DNA from: DATBJG01 sp963790545
Lineage (GTDB): Bacteria; Acidobacteriota; Vicinamibacteria; Vicinamibacterales; JAMQPK01
NCBI GenBank assembly: GCA_963790545.1
Contig: CAWBPA010000016.1
Coordinates: 62,001-126,000 of the forward strand
DNA: 64,000 nucleotides
Reading direction: 5' to 3'
The notes below the pieces were generated by a model, which searched no databases, was not told where the DNA came from, and saw only the letters and a list, made by a program, of their open reading frames with translations. Shown piece by piece: positions 17,232 to 26,430 of the stretch. Both the position numbers and the translations under genes were made by a program. Every line of letters starts with the position of its first letter. The stretch's first letter is position 1.

Positions 17232-17295
17232 CAAGCAGGCACATCCTGGCTGCCCACGAGGCCAGTCTGCCGCCGGCGCCGTCAATTTACGCGAG

Positions 17296-17314
17296 TGTAA
17301 CAACCCCGTTACCG
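17296..17314 (+). promoter_or_regulatory. Second Pho-box-like site before the TonB receptor
   Basis: TGTAACA-accc-CGTTACC repeats with 11-base phasing, about 97 bases before the receptor start at 17411. It has two good blocks only, so it is weaker than the site at 17202-17231. Confidence 0.45.
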
Positions 17315-17410
17315 CCCTCTTGTACCGCCCCGCTACGCTCGTTATATCGAGCTGCCAACCATATGCGTGAGCCACGGCCGGCAGCGACTCACTCAACTGC
17401 GGAGGATTTC

Positions 17411-20400
17411 ATGAAGGTCTTCAGGTCGTTCGTTGCTGCCATCACGATCGTGCTCTGCACGTCGATCGCGGCACCGGCACCCGTTTTCGCCCAGCAACTC
17501 GAGTCACGAATTGTGGGCAAGCTGGTCGACGAGAGCAAAGGGGCGTTGCCCGGCGTCACAGTCACCGTTACTTCAAAGCAGACCGGCGCAGTGCGCTCGG
17601 CGGTCTCGTCGGAGGACGGCGGCTACGTGCTGACGAATCTTCCGCCCGGGACGTACGTGGTCCAGTTCGAGTTGTCAGGCTTTGCGACCAAAACCCGTGA
17701 AGTGACGCTGGGCGTCGGCCAGGTCGAAACGGTCGATGCCACGATTGGCGTGGCGGGCGTGCAGGAGGCGGTCACCGTCTCCGCGTCGGCACCGGTCCTC
17801 GACCTCTCCTCTGCCAAGATTGGCGTCAACGTCTCGCCCGAAGAGCTGATCAGCCTTCCGGTGAACGGCCGCAACTTCGCGAACCTCATGACGCTGGCGA
17901 CCGGCGCGACGACCGACGGCAACGGCGGCTGGGCGAGCGTCCGGTTCAACGGCAAATCGAATCAACAGAATTACCTGAACTACGACGGCGTCGACGGCAC
18001 GTATGTCTGGGACGCCAGCCCCGGCTATCTGAATGCCACGGGTTCGCAGTTCCGCCTCCAGACGTCAATGGAATCGGTCGCGGAATTCCGCGTGAACTCC
18101 GGACTGGCGCCCGCAGAGAGCGGTCTCGGCGCCGGCGGGAACATCACCGTGGTCAGCAAGAGCGGCGCGAACCGGCTCTCCGGGTCGCTGTTCGAATATA
18201 AGCGTGACGATGCGCTCGATTCCGCCAGCAAGTACGACGACAAGAAACAGCAACTGAGTCTCGATCAGTTCGGAGGCTCGGTTGGCGGGCCCTTGTCCCA
18301 GAGCAAGACGTTCTTCTTCGCCAGTTTCGAAGGTCTTCGCCAGCGGACCGGCCTGAGCTTCACCGAGGCGGTGCCGAGTAACGAGGCCCGCCGACGCATC
18401 CTGGCGGGCGAACCAGTGGGCAGCGGCACCGGGCAAAGCGCGGCACGCACGAGGGCCGTCGCGCCGCTTCTTGCAGGTTTCCCGGAAAGCCCCGCCACGA
18501 CGTCCAATGCCCTCCTCGCGCTGTCAACGCTCACGAGCGAGGCCACGCAGGACGAGAACACGGCGTCGTTCAGGGTCGACCATCGTTTCAACAACAACCA
18601 TTCGATGTACGCGCGGTATCTGTTCAGCGACGGCGACCTCGACACTCCGGATCGCACGGTGACGCCCCGCCGCGTTCGAGCCAAACAGCAACCGCAGAAT
18701 GTGGTGTTGAACTTCCAGTCGCTGATGGGAACGAGCCGCGTGAACGAGTTCAAGATCGGGTACAACAAGCCGGAGACCAGCGCCCTGGCGTTCGGACCTG
18801 CGGGATACGACCCGGTTGGCGTCTCGCTCTCGGGAACAGTAACGTCGGCATCGATTGACGCGCGCGGCACGACCGGGATCGCTCGCAGCGGGTTGCTGAT
18901 TCGAGCCACCAGCGCCTCGTCGACGACCGGTTCCGTCTTCGATCCGCACTCGCTGTCGTTCAGCGATTCGATGACGTGGAATACCGGCCGACACACGATG
19001 AAGTTCGGCGGTGAGTACCCGGACACTGGAGTCGGCGTTCCAGTTCCTGGGCAGCACGGAGATCACCTACAACAACATCAACGACTTCATCGACAACAAG
19101 CCCAACGCCGTGGCCGTCGCCCTGGATTCGCCCCAGTTCCGGCCGCAGCAGTACCTACCTGATCGGCTACGCGCAGGATTCCTGGCGCGCCACCGACCGG
19201 CTGACCATGGAGCTTGGACTGCGCTACGACTTCTATTCCGTGGTCAAAGAGCAGAACCAGCTGGCGAAACCGTTCTTCGTGGAAGACAACGCCTTCAGCA
19301 CCGACCCGGACAATTTCTACAACTCGGACAAGAACAACCTCGCGCCGAGACTCTCAGCGGCCTACCAGATTGACGACAAGACCGTCCTGCGCGGGGGATT
19401 CGGGCTCTACTACGGACCGGGCCAGTTCGAAGACCGGATCCAGCCCATTGAAAACGCAATCGAGCGCCGACGCGTGGGGGCAGCGGATGTCCCCAATAAC
19501 GGCCTCGCGTATCCCGTTCCGCCATCGGTCCTGGCGAGCACGCTGCAGATTCGGGGCTACACGCACGAGCGTCCCGATGAGTACAACATGCAGTACGGCG
19601 CCAGCGTGTCACGCGAGCTTCCGGGAGCCGTGAACCTGACGGCCGGGTACACCGGCAGCCGCGGCAAGGACATGTTCCTGCGGGGCGTGGCCAATACGCT
19701 CAGTATCACGCCACCGTCGCCGCCAGTACGGCCCGTGCCAAACTTCGGCCAGATCGACTACAAGACGTCGGGATGTTTCGACGGCCTGGTGATCAATGGC
19801 AACGCGATCCAGGGCTGCGGCCATGCGTCCTACGACGCGCTCCAGCTGAGCGCGACGCGCCGGTTCCGAAGCGGTTTCACCGGCGGGTTCCAGTATCAGT
19901 ACTCGAGGAACAAAGGGACGACGCAGGGTTCGAACGAAGCCGCAACATCACAGAATACGTTCGACTACGAAACCGAGTACGGGACCAACCCCCAGGACAT
20001 TCCGCACACGTTCAACGGGTCGGTGACTTACATGCTGCCAGGCGAAGGGGTCTGGGCTGGCGGCTGGCGCGTTGGCGGCATCGTCAACGCCCGCAGCGGC
20101 GTTCCCATCAACGTCATCATCAGCCGCCCCGACAACGTCACCATCGGTGGCCTCAGCGTGACCAATATCCCGGGAGGGAACAGCCGCGGCACCCAGCGGC
20201 CGGATGTCGTTCCTGGTGTGGATCCGTATCTGAAGCAGGGTGTCCGCTGGCTCAACCCGGCGGCATTCACGACGCCCCAGCCTGGCACGTTCGGCAACCT
20301 GCCGCGCAACGCGCTGCGCGGCCCCGAGTTCTATCAAATCGACCTGATGCTCAGCAAAGACTTCTCGTTCATGCAGACCCACTCGTTCCAGATCAGGGTT

Positions 20401-20589
20401 GAGATGTTCAACATCAGCAACCACCTGAATTACGAAAACCCGGCCGCGTCGCTGCCCAACGGCACCGCGGGTGTCCCGTTCACGGACGTGCAGGCTGGCA
20501 CCTTCGGCTACATGCTCGGGCCGCTCAACCGGACGGTCGGCCTTGGCACCGCCCGCCAGACGCAAATCTCGCTGCGATACACGTTCTAG
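17411..20589 (+). CDS. TonB-dependent receptor, Oar-like, with carboxypeptidase-regulatory domain; two frameshifts
   Basis: The protein has about 1,060 residues. A signal peptide (ends APVFAQ) is followed by a CarboxypepD_reg-like domain (about 30-110: RIVGKLVDESKGALPGVTVTV..., GGYVLTNLPPGTYVVQFELSGF). Then come a plug (SPEELISLPVNGRNFANLMTL), and a large beta-barrel with alternating aromatic strands ending FQIRVEMFNISNHLNYENP...TQISLRYTF. The frame shifts near 19017 and returns near 19150; the middle segment TLESAFQFLGSTEITYNN restores continuity. It lies divergent from the phosphate operon with Pho-box-like repeats between, so uptake of a phosphorylated or other polymeric substrate under phosphate limitation is plausible. 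Confidence 0.85.
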
Positions 20590-20620
20590 TACCTCGTCCT
20601 CCCTGAAGCTCTCTCCCTCG

Positions 20621-20657
20621 GGGGCGGTCTCGCCAGGACCGCCCCCCTTTTTTTTGG
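20621..20657 (+). terminator. Rho-independent terminator of the TonB receptor gene
   Basis: A nine-base-pair stem GGGGCGGTC / GACCGCCCC with a seven-base loop is followed by CC and nine T residues. It begins 32 bases after the receptor stop. Confidence 0.9.
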
Positions 20658-20663
20658 TCTTGA

Positions 20664-20805
20664 TCGTACGTAGCGCAGGTCTTCAGACCTGCCTGCCCGC
20701 GCCCGTAAAGCAGGCCTAAAGGCCTGCGCTACGTACGATCCTGAAGGCCGGCGCTACTGCCGGGATCAGTCCGTACGTAGCGCAGGCCTTCAGGCCTGCT
20801 TTGTG
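20664..20805. repeat. Dispersed hairpin repeat, family A (three copies, both orientations)
   Basis: Copies of 'cgtacgtagcgcaggtcttcagacctgc' and its inverse occur three times, forming nested inverted repeats (aggtcttcagacct, aggcctaaaggcct, aggccttcaggcct) flanked by TACGTAC. The last copy overlaps the 3' end of the saccharopine-dehydrogenase-like gene and supplies its last codons (SRTKQA). Confidence 0.7.
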
Positions 20806-22001
20806 CGACTGGTCACGCGCATTCCGCGACGATTGAGCTCGCGCAGGAACGGTTCGACCGGAACGACCTGTTCGGGAGCCCACACGCCGGGACGGATCTC
20901 GATTTCGCCCGACAGCATGAGCTGTGCGGCAATCGACGGTGGAGCCCCGGTATCGATATCCGGTCCTATTCCCCACCCGGCATTCCCGGAGGCGTGGCAA
21001 TCGGCGGTCACGGTCACTCGGCGTCGACCGCGCGTTCCACCCACCACAGTTCGCAGCACTTCGTAACGGATCGCCTGACCGATCGGGATAGGGGGTTTGT
21101 GACTGCCAACGAGCGCGAGCAGGACGTCGCGAGGGACCATGCGGCGGTCGTCCGGCTGTCCTGAAGCAGATGGCAACGCCGTCGTGCCTGCAAGACCCAG
21201 CTGCACCAGAAAGCTCAGCTTGTCTCTGAACTCCGTATCGAACCCCTGGCGGAACGTCACCTCGCGAATGCCACGGTCGCGAAACGAAAGCGGCAGGGTC
21301 GCCACCTCTGAATGAAGCGTGGTGTCGACGACGATCGCGCCGACCGGAGCCGGGAACTTGACCGTCGTCCGCTCGCGAGGGTCGAGCGGCGGCACCATCG
21401 TGAATCTGCCGGCGCGGTAGACGGCTGATGGCATCGTGAACTCGTCGAGCAACGTGTCAGCGGAGTACCCGAACCAGAGTGGGTGCGTGTTGCGGAACCG
21501 GGTCCGGTCGACCGAACCGACCAGGCAGTGGATCTCACGAACGGTGTCGAGCCCGCGCGCGGCCAGCACGGCCAGGACGTTGATAATGCCCGGCGCTGAA
21601 CCCATCCCCAGGATTGCCATGATGCCGCGACGCTCGAACTCGGGACCCAGCTCGAGCTGACGGCGGGTGACATGGAAGAGCCCCCCGAGATCGATGTAAT
21701 GGGTCCCTGCTTCGAGAGCTCCACGCATCGCTTCGAGGTTGTACCGATACGGCAACGACGCGATGACCGCGTATGCGCCATCCAGTGCACGCCGAAGACT
21801 CGCGGGATCGGCAACGTCGACGAGCGTGGTCTCTACCCGGAGGCCCTGCACGGCGGACGTGTCGCGGTCGGCGACCACGACCTGCACCCTGCGGCCGGCC
21901 GTGCGCTGGAAATCGCGCACCATGATCCGGCCCATGGCACCAGCTCCGCCGAGAATGACGACCCGTGGTGGTGTGTGGGTTCGACGTGTCGACGGCATCA
22001 C
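20790..22001 (-). CDS. Saccharopine dehydrogenase-like NAD(P)-binding protein
   Basis: The protein has 403 residues. The Rossmann motif is VVILGGAGAMGRIMVRDF (13-30), followed by GAYAVIASLPYRYN and GTHYIDLGGLFHVTRRQLEL, as in saccharopine and lysine-6-dehydrogenases. GMGSAPGIINVLAVLAARGLD matches the family's second conserved loop. Members oxidise lysine derivatives or split saccharopine; annotation by name alone is unreliable. It is the last gene of the operon, overlapping the class III aminotransferase by four bases. This supports a role in lysine or diamine breakdown, with lysine 6-dehydrogenase the closest guess. Confidence 0.82.
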   Translation of the reverse strand: MMPSTRRTHTPPRVVILGGAGAMGRIMVRDFQRTAGRRVQVVVADRDTSAVQGLRVETTLVDVADPASLRRALDGAYAVIASLPYRYNLEAMRGALEAGTHYIDLGGLFHVTRRQLELGPEFERRGIMAILGMGSAPGIINVLAVLAARGLDTVREIHCLVGSVDRTRFRNTHPLWFGYSADTLLDEFTMPSAVYRAGRFTMVPPLDPRERTTVKFPAPVGAIVVDTTLHSEVATLPLSFRDRGIREVTFRQGFDTEFRDKLSFLVQLGLAGTTALPSASGQPDDRRMVPRDVLLALVGSHKPPIPIGQAIRYEVLRTVVGGTRGRRRVTVTADCHASGNAGWGIGPDIDTGAPPSIAAQLMLSGEIEIRPGVWAPEQVVPVEPFLRELNRRGMRVTSRTKQA

Positions 22002-23335
22002 GCGGCGTCAGCGAAGCACGACTCGAGCACCCCGAGCCCTTCTTCGAGCTCGGCGTCGGTCATGGTCAGAGGCATCAAGGTTCGGATCACGTTGCCGTAG
22101 AGACCGGCGGAAAGGAGCAGCAGGCCGCGTGTCGCGGCGAGCGCGAGGATCCGCTCGGTTCGGCCCTGGTCCGGCTTCAAGGACACGCGATCTTCAACGA
22201 GCTCCAGGGCGCGCATCGCGCCCACTCCGCGCGCTTCAGCGATAAAGGGATAGCGCGCGAGCATGCGCTCGAAGCACCTGGCCACCACTGCGCCGATGGT
22301 CTCGGCGCGCGCCAGCACACCATCCTGCTCGAGCGTTTCAATCGCGCCCAGTGCCGCGGCGCACGAAACAGGGTTGCCGGCAAAAGTCCCGCCCAACCCA
22401 CCCGGCTGCGCCGCATCCATGATCTTCGAGCGGCCGACGACGGCCGAAAGTGGGAATCCATTCGACAGCGACTTTGCCAGGCACATGAGATCAGGCTCGA
22501 GACCGAACCGCTCACAGGCAAACATCCGGCCCGTGCGCCCGAAGCCGGTCTGCACTTCGTCGGCAATGAAGAGGATGCCGTGCTCCCTGCACGTGCTCGC
22601 CAGATCCAACAGAAACTCGAGCGGCGGCACGATGAATCCGCCCTCGCCAATCACCGGCTCGACGATCGCGCACGCGATCGACTCCGGGTGCACCGTGCTC
22701 TTCAGAAAGCGGTGCAGTTCGGCGATACCGTGCTCAACCGAGCCCTGGACCGACGTGCCCGGCGGTCTGCGCAGTACGTCCGGGATCGGGAACCGGTACA
22801 CTTCCGGCGCGAACGGCCCGAAGCCCTGGCGGTACGGGAAGGCCTTGCTGGTGAGGGACAGCGCCAGAAGCGTACGGCCGTGAAATCCGGGATCGAAGGC
22901 AAGCACGGCGGACCGGCCCGTTGCGGCCCGCGCAATCTTGATGGCATTTTCGACGGCCTCGGCCCCGCTGTTGAAGAGCGCCGCCTTTGTTGGCCCGCCA
23001 ATTGGAACGATCTGGCACAGCTTGCGCGCCAGCGCGACGTACGGCTCGTACGGGGCGATCTGGAAGCACGCGTGCTGAAGTTTGGTCAGCTGTTCCCTGG
23101 CGCGATCCACGACTCGCGGCGCGGAATGGCCGACATTGAGGCAGCCAATCCCACCGCTGAAATCGAGGAACACGTTGCCGTCCACGTCGACCAGACGGGC
23201 GCCCTCGGCGTGATCGAAGAAGATCCCGTGCTTCGCCTCGGCAATGCCCACCGCGACGAAACGTCGGCGTTCTTCGAGCAGCGCCACGCTGCGAGGCCCG
23301 GGTAGTGACGTACGGATACATATCGCCTTGCTCAT
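21998..23335 (-). CDS. Class III PLP aminotransferase (GabT-like)
   Basis: The protein has 445 residues. Family motifs are FLDFSGGIGCLNVGHSAP, LFNSGAEAVENAIKIAR (phosphate loop), FHGRTLLALSLTSK, EPVIGEGGFIVPP and IADEVQTGFGRTGRMFA. The PLP lysine is in CLAKSLSNGFPLSAVVGR. Such enzymes move the terminal amino group of 4-aminobutyrate, 5-aminovalerate or lysine to 2-oxoglutarate. With two aldehyde dehydrogenases upstream, it would feed a semialdehyde to them. It is separated from the upstream genes by 147 bases of repeats, so it may have its own promoter. Confidence 0.9.
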   Translation of the reverse strand: MSKAICIRTSLPGPRSVALLEERRRFVAVGIAEAKHGIFFDHAEGARLVDVDGNVFLDFSGGIGCLNVGHSAPRVVDRAREQLTKLQHACFQIAPYEPYVALARKLCQIVPIGGPTKAALFNSGAEAVENAIKIARAATGRSAVLAFDPGFHGRTLLALSLTSKAFPYRQGFGPFAPEVYRFPIPDVLRRPPGTSVQGSVEHGIAELHRFLKSTVHPESIACAIVEPVIGEGGFIVPPLEFLLDLASTCREHGILFIADEVQTGFGRTGRMFACERFGLEPDLMCLAKSLSNGFPLSAVVGRSKIMDAAQPGGLGGTFAGNPVSCAAALGAIETLEQDGVLARAETIGAVVARCFERMLARYPFIAEARGVGAMRALELVEDRVSLKPDQGRTERILALAATRGLLLLSAGLYGNVIRTLMPLTMTDAELEEGLGVLESCFADAA

Positions 23336-23336
23336 T

Positions 23337-23480
23337 CAGTTTTCAGTTCTGAGTTTTCAGTTCTCAGGTTCAAGCACAACGCAGAGGTCGCAGGGACCGC
23401 TGAGGCCCGCTGCAAACATTAATAAAGGATCTATCTGCGGCCTCCGCGATCTCAGCGTCCTCCGTGTTGAAAGTCTTAGC
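23337..23480. repeat. Intergenic repeats, families E and D
   Basis: 'cagttttcagttctgagttttcagttctcag' (family E) runs from 23337 to 23368, then 'cacaacgcagaggtcgcagggaccgctgagg' and its complement 'gcctccgcgatctcagcgtcctccgtgtt' (family D) form a long imperfect inverted repeat. It lies between two genes of the catabolic operon. Confidence 0.6.
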
Positions 23481-23482
23481 CG

Positions 23483-24961
23483 CTAATACCACCCCATCGG
23501 CTGTTCGTTCAGGTTGACGTGCACCTGTTTCATCTCGAGATAGTTGTCGATGCCGTGAAGACCGAGCTCGCGGCCGCCGCCGCTCATCTTCATGCCTCCC
23601 CATGGCGCCTCGACGTAGGTGGGCTGCATGTGATTGACCCAGACAATGCCGGCCCTCAGCTTCCGGACGACGCGGAATGCGCGGAAGATATCCCGGGTCC
23701 ACACGGCACCGGCCAGACCGTACGGCGTCGCGTTGGCAATCTCGATCGCCTCCTGCTCGCCGTCGAACGGAATGACCGAAACCACCGGACCAAAGATTTC
23801 TTCCTGCGCGATCTTCATGCCCGGCGCCACACGGTCGAAAATCGTGGGTTCGACGTACTGACCTCGCTCGAGCAGGCCGGTTGGCTTGCCACCTCCAAGC
23901 ACGAGGCGCGCCCCTTCTCGCCTTCCCTCTTCGATATACCCCACCACCCGATCCCGATGCGCGGCGGTCACGAGCGGTCCCATGCGGGTGTCGCGATCGA
24001 GGGGATCACCAAGTTTGATCGTTTTGGCTTTCGCGACAATTGCATCGAGAAACTTCGAATGAATGGCCTTCTCGACGAGAATGCGCGACCCGGCCGAACA
24101 CACCTCGCCCTGGTTGACGAACACGCCGAATACGGCTCCTTCGACCGCCGCCTCCCAACCCGCGTCCGCAAAGAAGATGTTTGGAGACTTCCCGCCCAGC
24201 TCGAGCGTGACCCGTTTCAGGTTCGAGCTGGCCGCGGCGTGCAGGATTGCGCGACCGGTGCGCGTAGAACCCGTGAACGCCACCTTGTCGACGAGGTCGC
24301 TTTCGGCGAGGACCGCCCCTGCCACGGGACCATCGCCGGTGATCACGTTGACGACCCCCTTGGGGAGGTCCGCGACGGCGTCCAGGATGCGCGCGAGAGC
24401 CAGAGCTGTCAGGGGCGTGGATTCCGCCGGCTTGAGCACCACCGTGCACCCCGCACACAGCGCGGGTGCAATCTTCCAGGCGGCCATCAGGAGCGGGTAA
24501 TTCCACGGGACGATCTGCCCGCAGACGCCGACCGGCTCCTTGAGCGTGAGGCTGAGAGCCTCGTCGGGAACGGGATTGACCTCACCGGTGATTTTGGTTG
24601 CAAGACCCCCGTAATACTCGAAGCAGGTGGCCGCATCGGCCACGTCGAACTCGGACTCGAAGATGGGCTTCCCCATGTTCTCGGTCTCGAGTCGCGCGAG
24701 TTCGGCGGATGACTCACGGAGCCTTCGCGCGATCTCGAGCAGCACCTGCCCGCGCTTCATGGCCGTCGCACCCGACCAGACGCCCGAATCGAATGTGTCG
24801 CGCGCGGCCCGGATTGCAGCCTGCGTTTCCTCGCGCGTGGCACGCGACGCCTTGGCGATCGGCGACCCGGTCGCGGGGTTGATGATCTCCTGTGACGGAT
24901 CGGCACCTTTTGTGAAGCGCCCGCCGATATAGAGCGGCAATGCATCCATGATCGTCACCAC
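23483..24961 (-). CDS. Aldehyde dehydrogenase (betaine/aminoaldehyde type)
   Basis: The protein has 492 residues, the normal ALDH length. NAD-binding FTGSTRTGRAI, the general-base Glu in VTLELGGKSPNI and the catalytic Cys in NQGEVCSAGSR are all present, as is the EEIFGPVVSVIPF block. Overall it resembles betaine-aldehyde and aminobutyraldehyde dehydrogenases. In this operon it likely oxidises the semialdehyde from one of the two aminotransferases. Its start overlaps the preceding ALDH stop by seven bases, indicating translational coupling. Confidence 0.92.
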   Translation of the reverse strand: MVTIMDALPLYIGGRFTKGADPSQEIINPATGSPIAKASRATREETQAAIRAARDTFDSGVWSGATAMKRGQVLLEIARRLRESSAELARLETENMGKPIFESEFDVADAATCFEYYGGLATKITGEVNPVPDEALSLTLKEPVGVCGQIVPWNYPLLMAAWKIAPALCAGCTVVLKPAESTPLTALALARILDAVADLPKGVVNVITGDGPVAGAVLAESDLVDKVAFTGSTRTGRAILHAAASSNLKRVTLELGGKSPNIFFADAGWEAAVEGAVFGVFVNQGEVCSAGSRILVEKAIHSKFLDAIVAKAKTIKLGDPLDRDTRMGPLVTAAHRDRVVGYIEEGRREGARLVLGGGKPTGLLERGQYVEPTIFDRVAPGMKIAQEEIFGPVVSVIPFDGEQEAIEIANATPYGLAGAVWTRDIFRAFRVVRKLRAGIVWVNHMQPTYVEAPWGGMKMSGGGRELGLHGIDNYLEMKQVHVNLNEQPMGWY

Positions 24962-26430
24962 TTTCGCTCGGCGTAGGGAAACCAGTAGCTCTTGCGTTCC
25001 TGGATGTAGTCGATGTGCACGTGCTTGGGTTCGCGAAAGGCTTCCAGCCCTTCTTCGCCCAGTTCGCGGCCGATGCCGCTCTGGCGCATGCCACCGAATG
25101 GACCAGCTTCGTTGTCGGTGAGCGGGTCGTTCACCCAGAAGGTGCCTGCCTTGATCTCTTCCATCGCCTTCATGACGTACTGCAGGTTGTTCGTATAGAT
25201 GTTGGCGCCGAGTCCGTAGTCGCTGTCGTTGGCGAGCGCGATGGCCTCGTCCACGTCGCGCACCCGCACGATTGCCGCCACCGGCCCGAACACTTCTTCG
25301 CGCGTCGCGTAGCTACCGTGACGGACCTGGTCGAGCACCGTGGGCTCCAGGAAATGGCCGCGCTCGCAGCCCGCCGGTCGGCCCCCTCCGGTCACGAGGC
25401 GCGCGCCTTCTTTGGTGGCCTTCGCAATCGACTGCTTCACCGCGTCCAACGCCCCGCTCGAGATGAGCGGCCCCATATCGGTCTCAGGCCGCCGTGGGTC
25501 GCCAACCTTCACCTGCCGGGCCAGCTGCACGAAACGATCGACGAAAGGATCGGCGACCGCGTCAACGACATAAAAGCGCTTGGCCGACGTGCACACCTGG
25601 CCGGCGTTCAGGTAGCGCGCCCAGACGGCACCACGAGCGGCAATGTCGAGGTCGGCGTCTTCGCAGATGATGAAGGGGTCGATGCCGCTCGTCTCGAGGT
25701 TCACTTTCTTGAGAGAATCGGCGGCAATCCGCATGATGTGCTTGCCCGTCGCGGTCGACCCGGTGAACGCGATCATGTCGACGTGCGGGTGGCGAACCAG
25801 CGCCTCTCCTGCTTCGGTGCCGATCCCGCTGACAATCCCCACGACTCCCGGCGGCAGGGCTTCGAAGGCCTGGGCCAGTTTGAGTGTGGCCAGCGGCGTT
25901 TGTTCAGCCGGTTTGATGATGACGGTATTGCCCGCGGCCAGCGCGGGCGCGACCTTCCACGCCATGAGCAGCAGCGGATAGTTGAAGGGAACGATGGCCG
26001 CCACCACGCCGAACGCCTCTTTGACGGTGAAGTTCACCTGATGCTCGAAACTGGGCGGGATACTGCTCCCCCGCGAATGACGGCCGAGCTCCGCGTAATA
26101 GTCGAAACACGCGGTCGTCCACTCAATCTCATCGAGGTTTTCGATCATGGGCTTCCCGCCCTCGAGCGTCATCGTCTCGGCGAGCTCACGATGCATGGCG
26201 CGCATCCGGGCGGCCACCTCGTGGAGGAGCTTTGCCCTGTCGAGGCCCGGAGTGCGCCGCCACTGCCGCTGCGCGGTTCGAGCCTGCTCGACTGCCACAT
26301 CGATGTCGGCAATCTGCGCGCGGGGGACCGTGGCAATCGTCTCCTCGGTCGCCGGGTTTTCGACGGGCATGGTCTCGCCGCCGCGCGCGCTCTCACGCCG
26401 GTGATCGATCCACATCCCAACTTCGGTCAT
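24955..26430 (-). CDS. Aldehyde dehydrogenase (second copy)
   Basis: The protein has 491 residues. It shows FTGSTATGKHIM, the Glu in NLETSGIDPFIICEDAD and the catalytic Cys in NAGQVCTSAKRFYV. The ETSGIDPF context replaces the common ELGGKSP and is like succinate-semialdehyde and lactaldehyde-type enzymes. It is clearly a different subfamily from the adjacent ALDH, so the operon probably handles two aldehydes. The start overlaps the stop of the upstream aminotransferase fusion by four bases. Confidence 0.92.
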   Translation of the reverse strand: MTEVGMWIDHRRESARGGETMPVENPATEETIATVPRAQIADIDVAVEQARTAQRQWRRTPGLDRAKLLHEVAARMRAMHRELAETMTLEGGKPMIENLDEIEWTTACFDYYAELGRHSRGSSIPPSFEHQVNFTVKEAFGVVAAIVPFNYPLLLMAWKVAPALAAGNTVIIKPAEQTPLATLKLAQAFEALPPGVVGIVSGIGTEAGEALVRHPHVDMIAFTGSTATGKHIMRIAADSLKKVNLETSGIDPFIICEDADLDIAARGAVWARYLNAGQVCTSAKRFYVVDAVADPFVDRFVQLARQVKVGDPRRPETDMGPLISSGALDAVKQSIAKATKEGARLVTGGGRPAGCERGHFLEPTVLDQVRHGSYATREEVFGPVAAIVRVRDVDEAIALANDSDYGLGANIYTNNLQYVMKAMEEIKAGTFWVNDPLTDNEAGPFGGMRQSGIGRELGEEGLEAFREPKHVHIDYIQERKSYWFPYAERKW

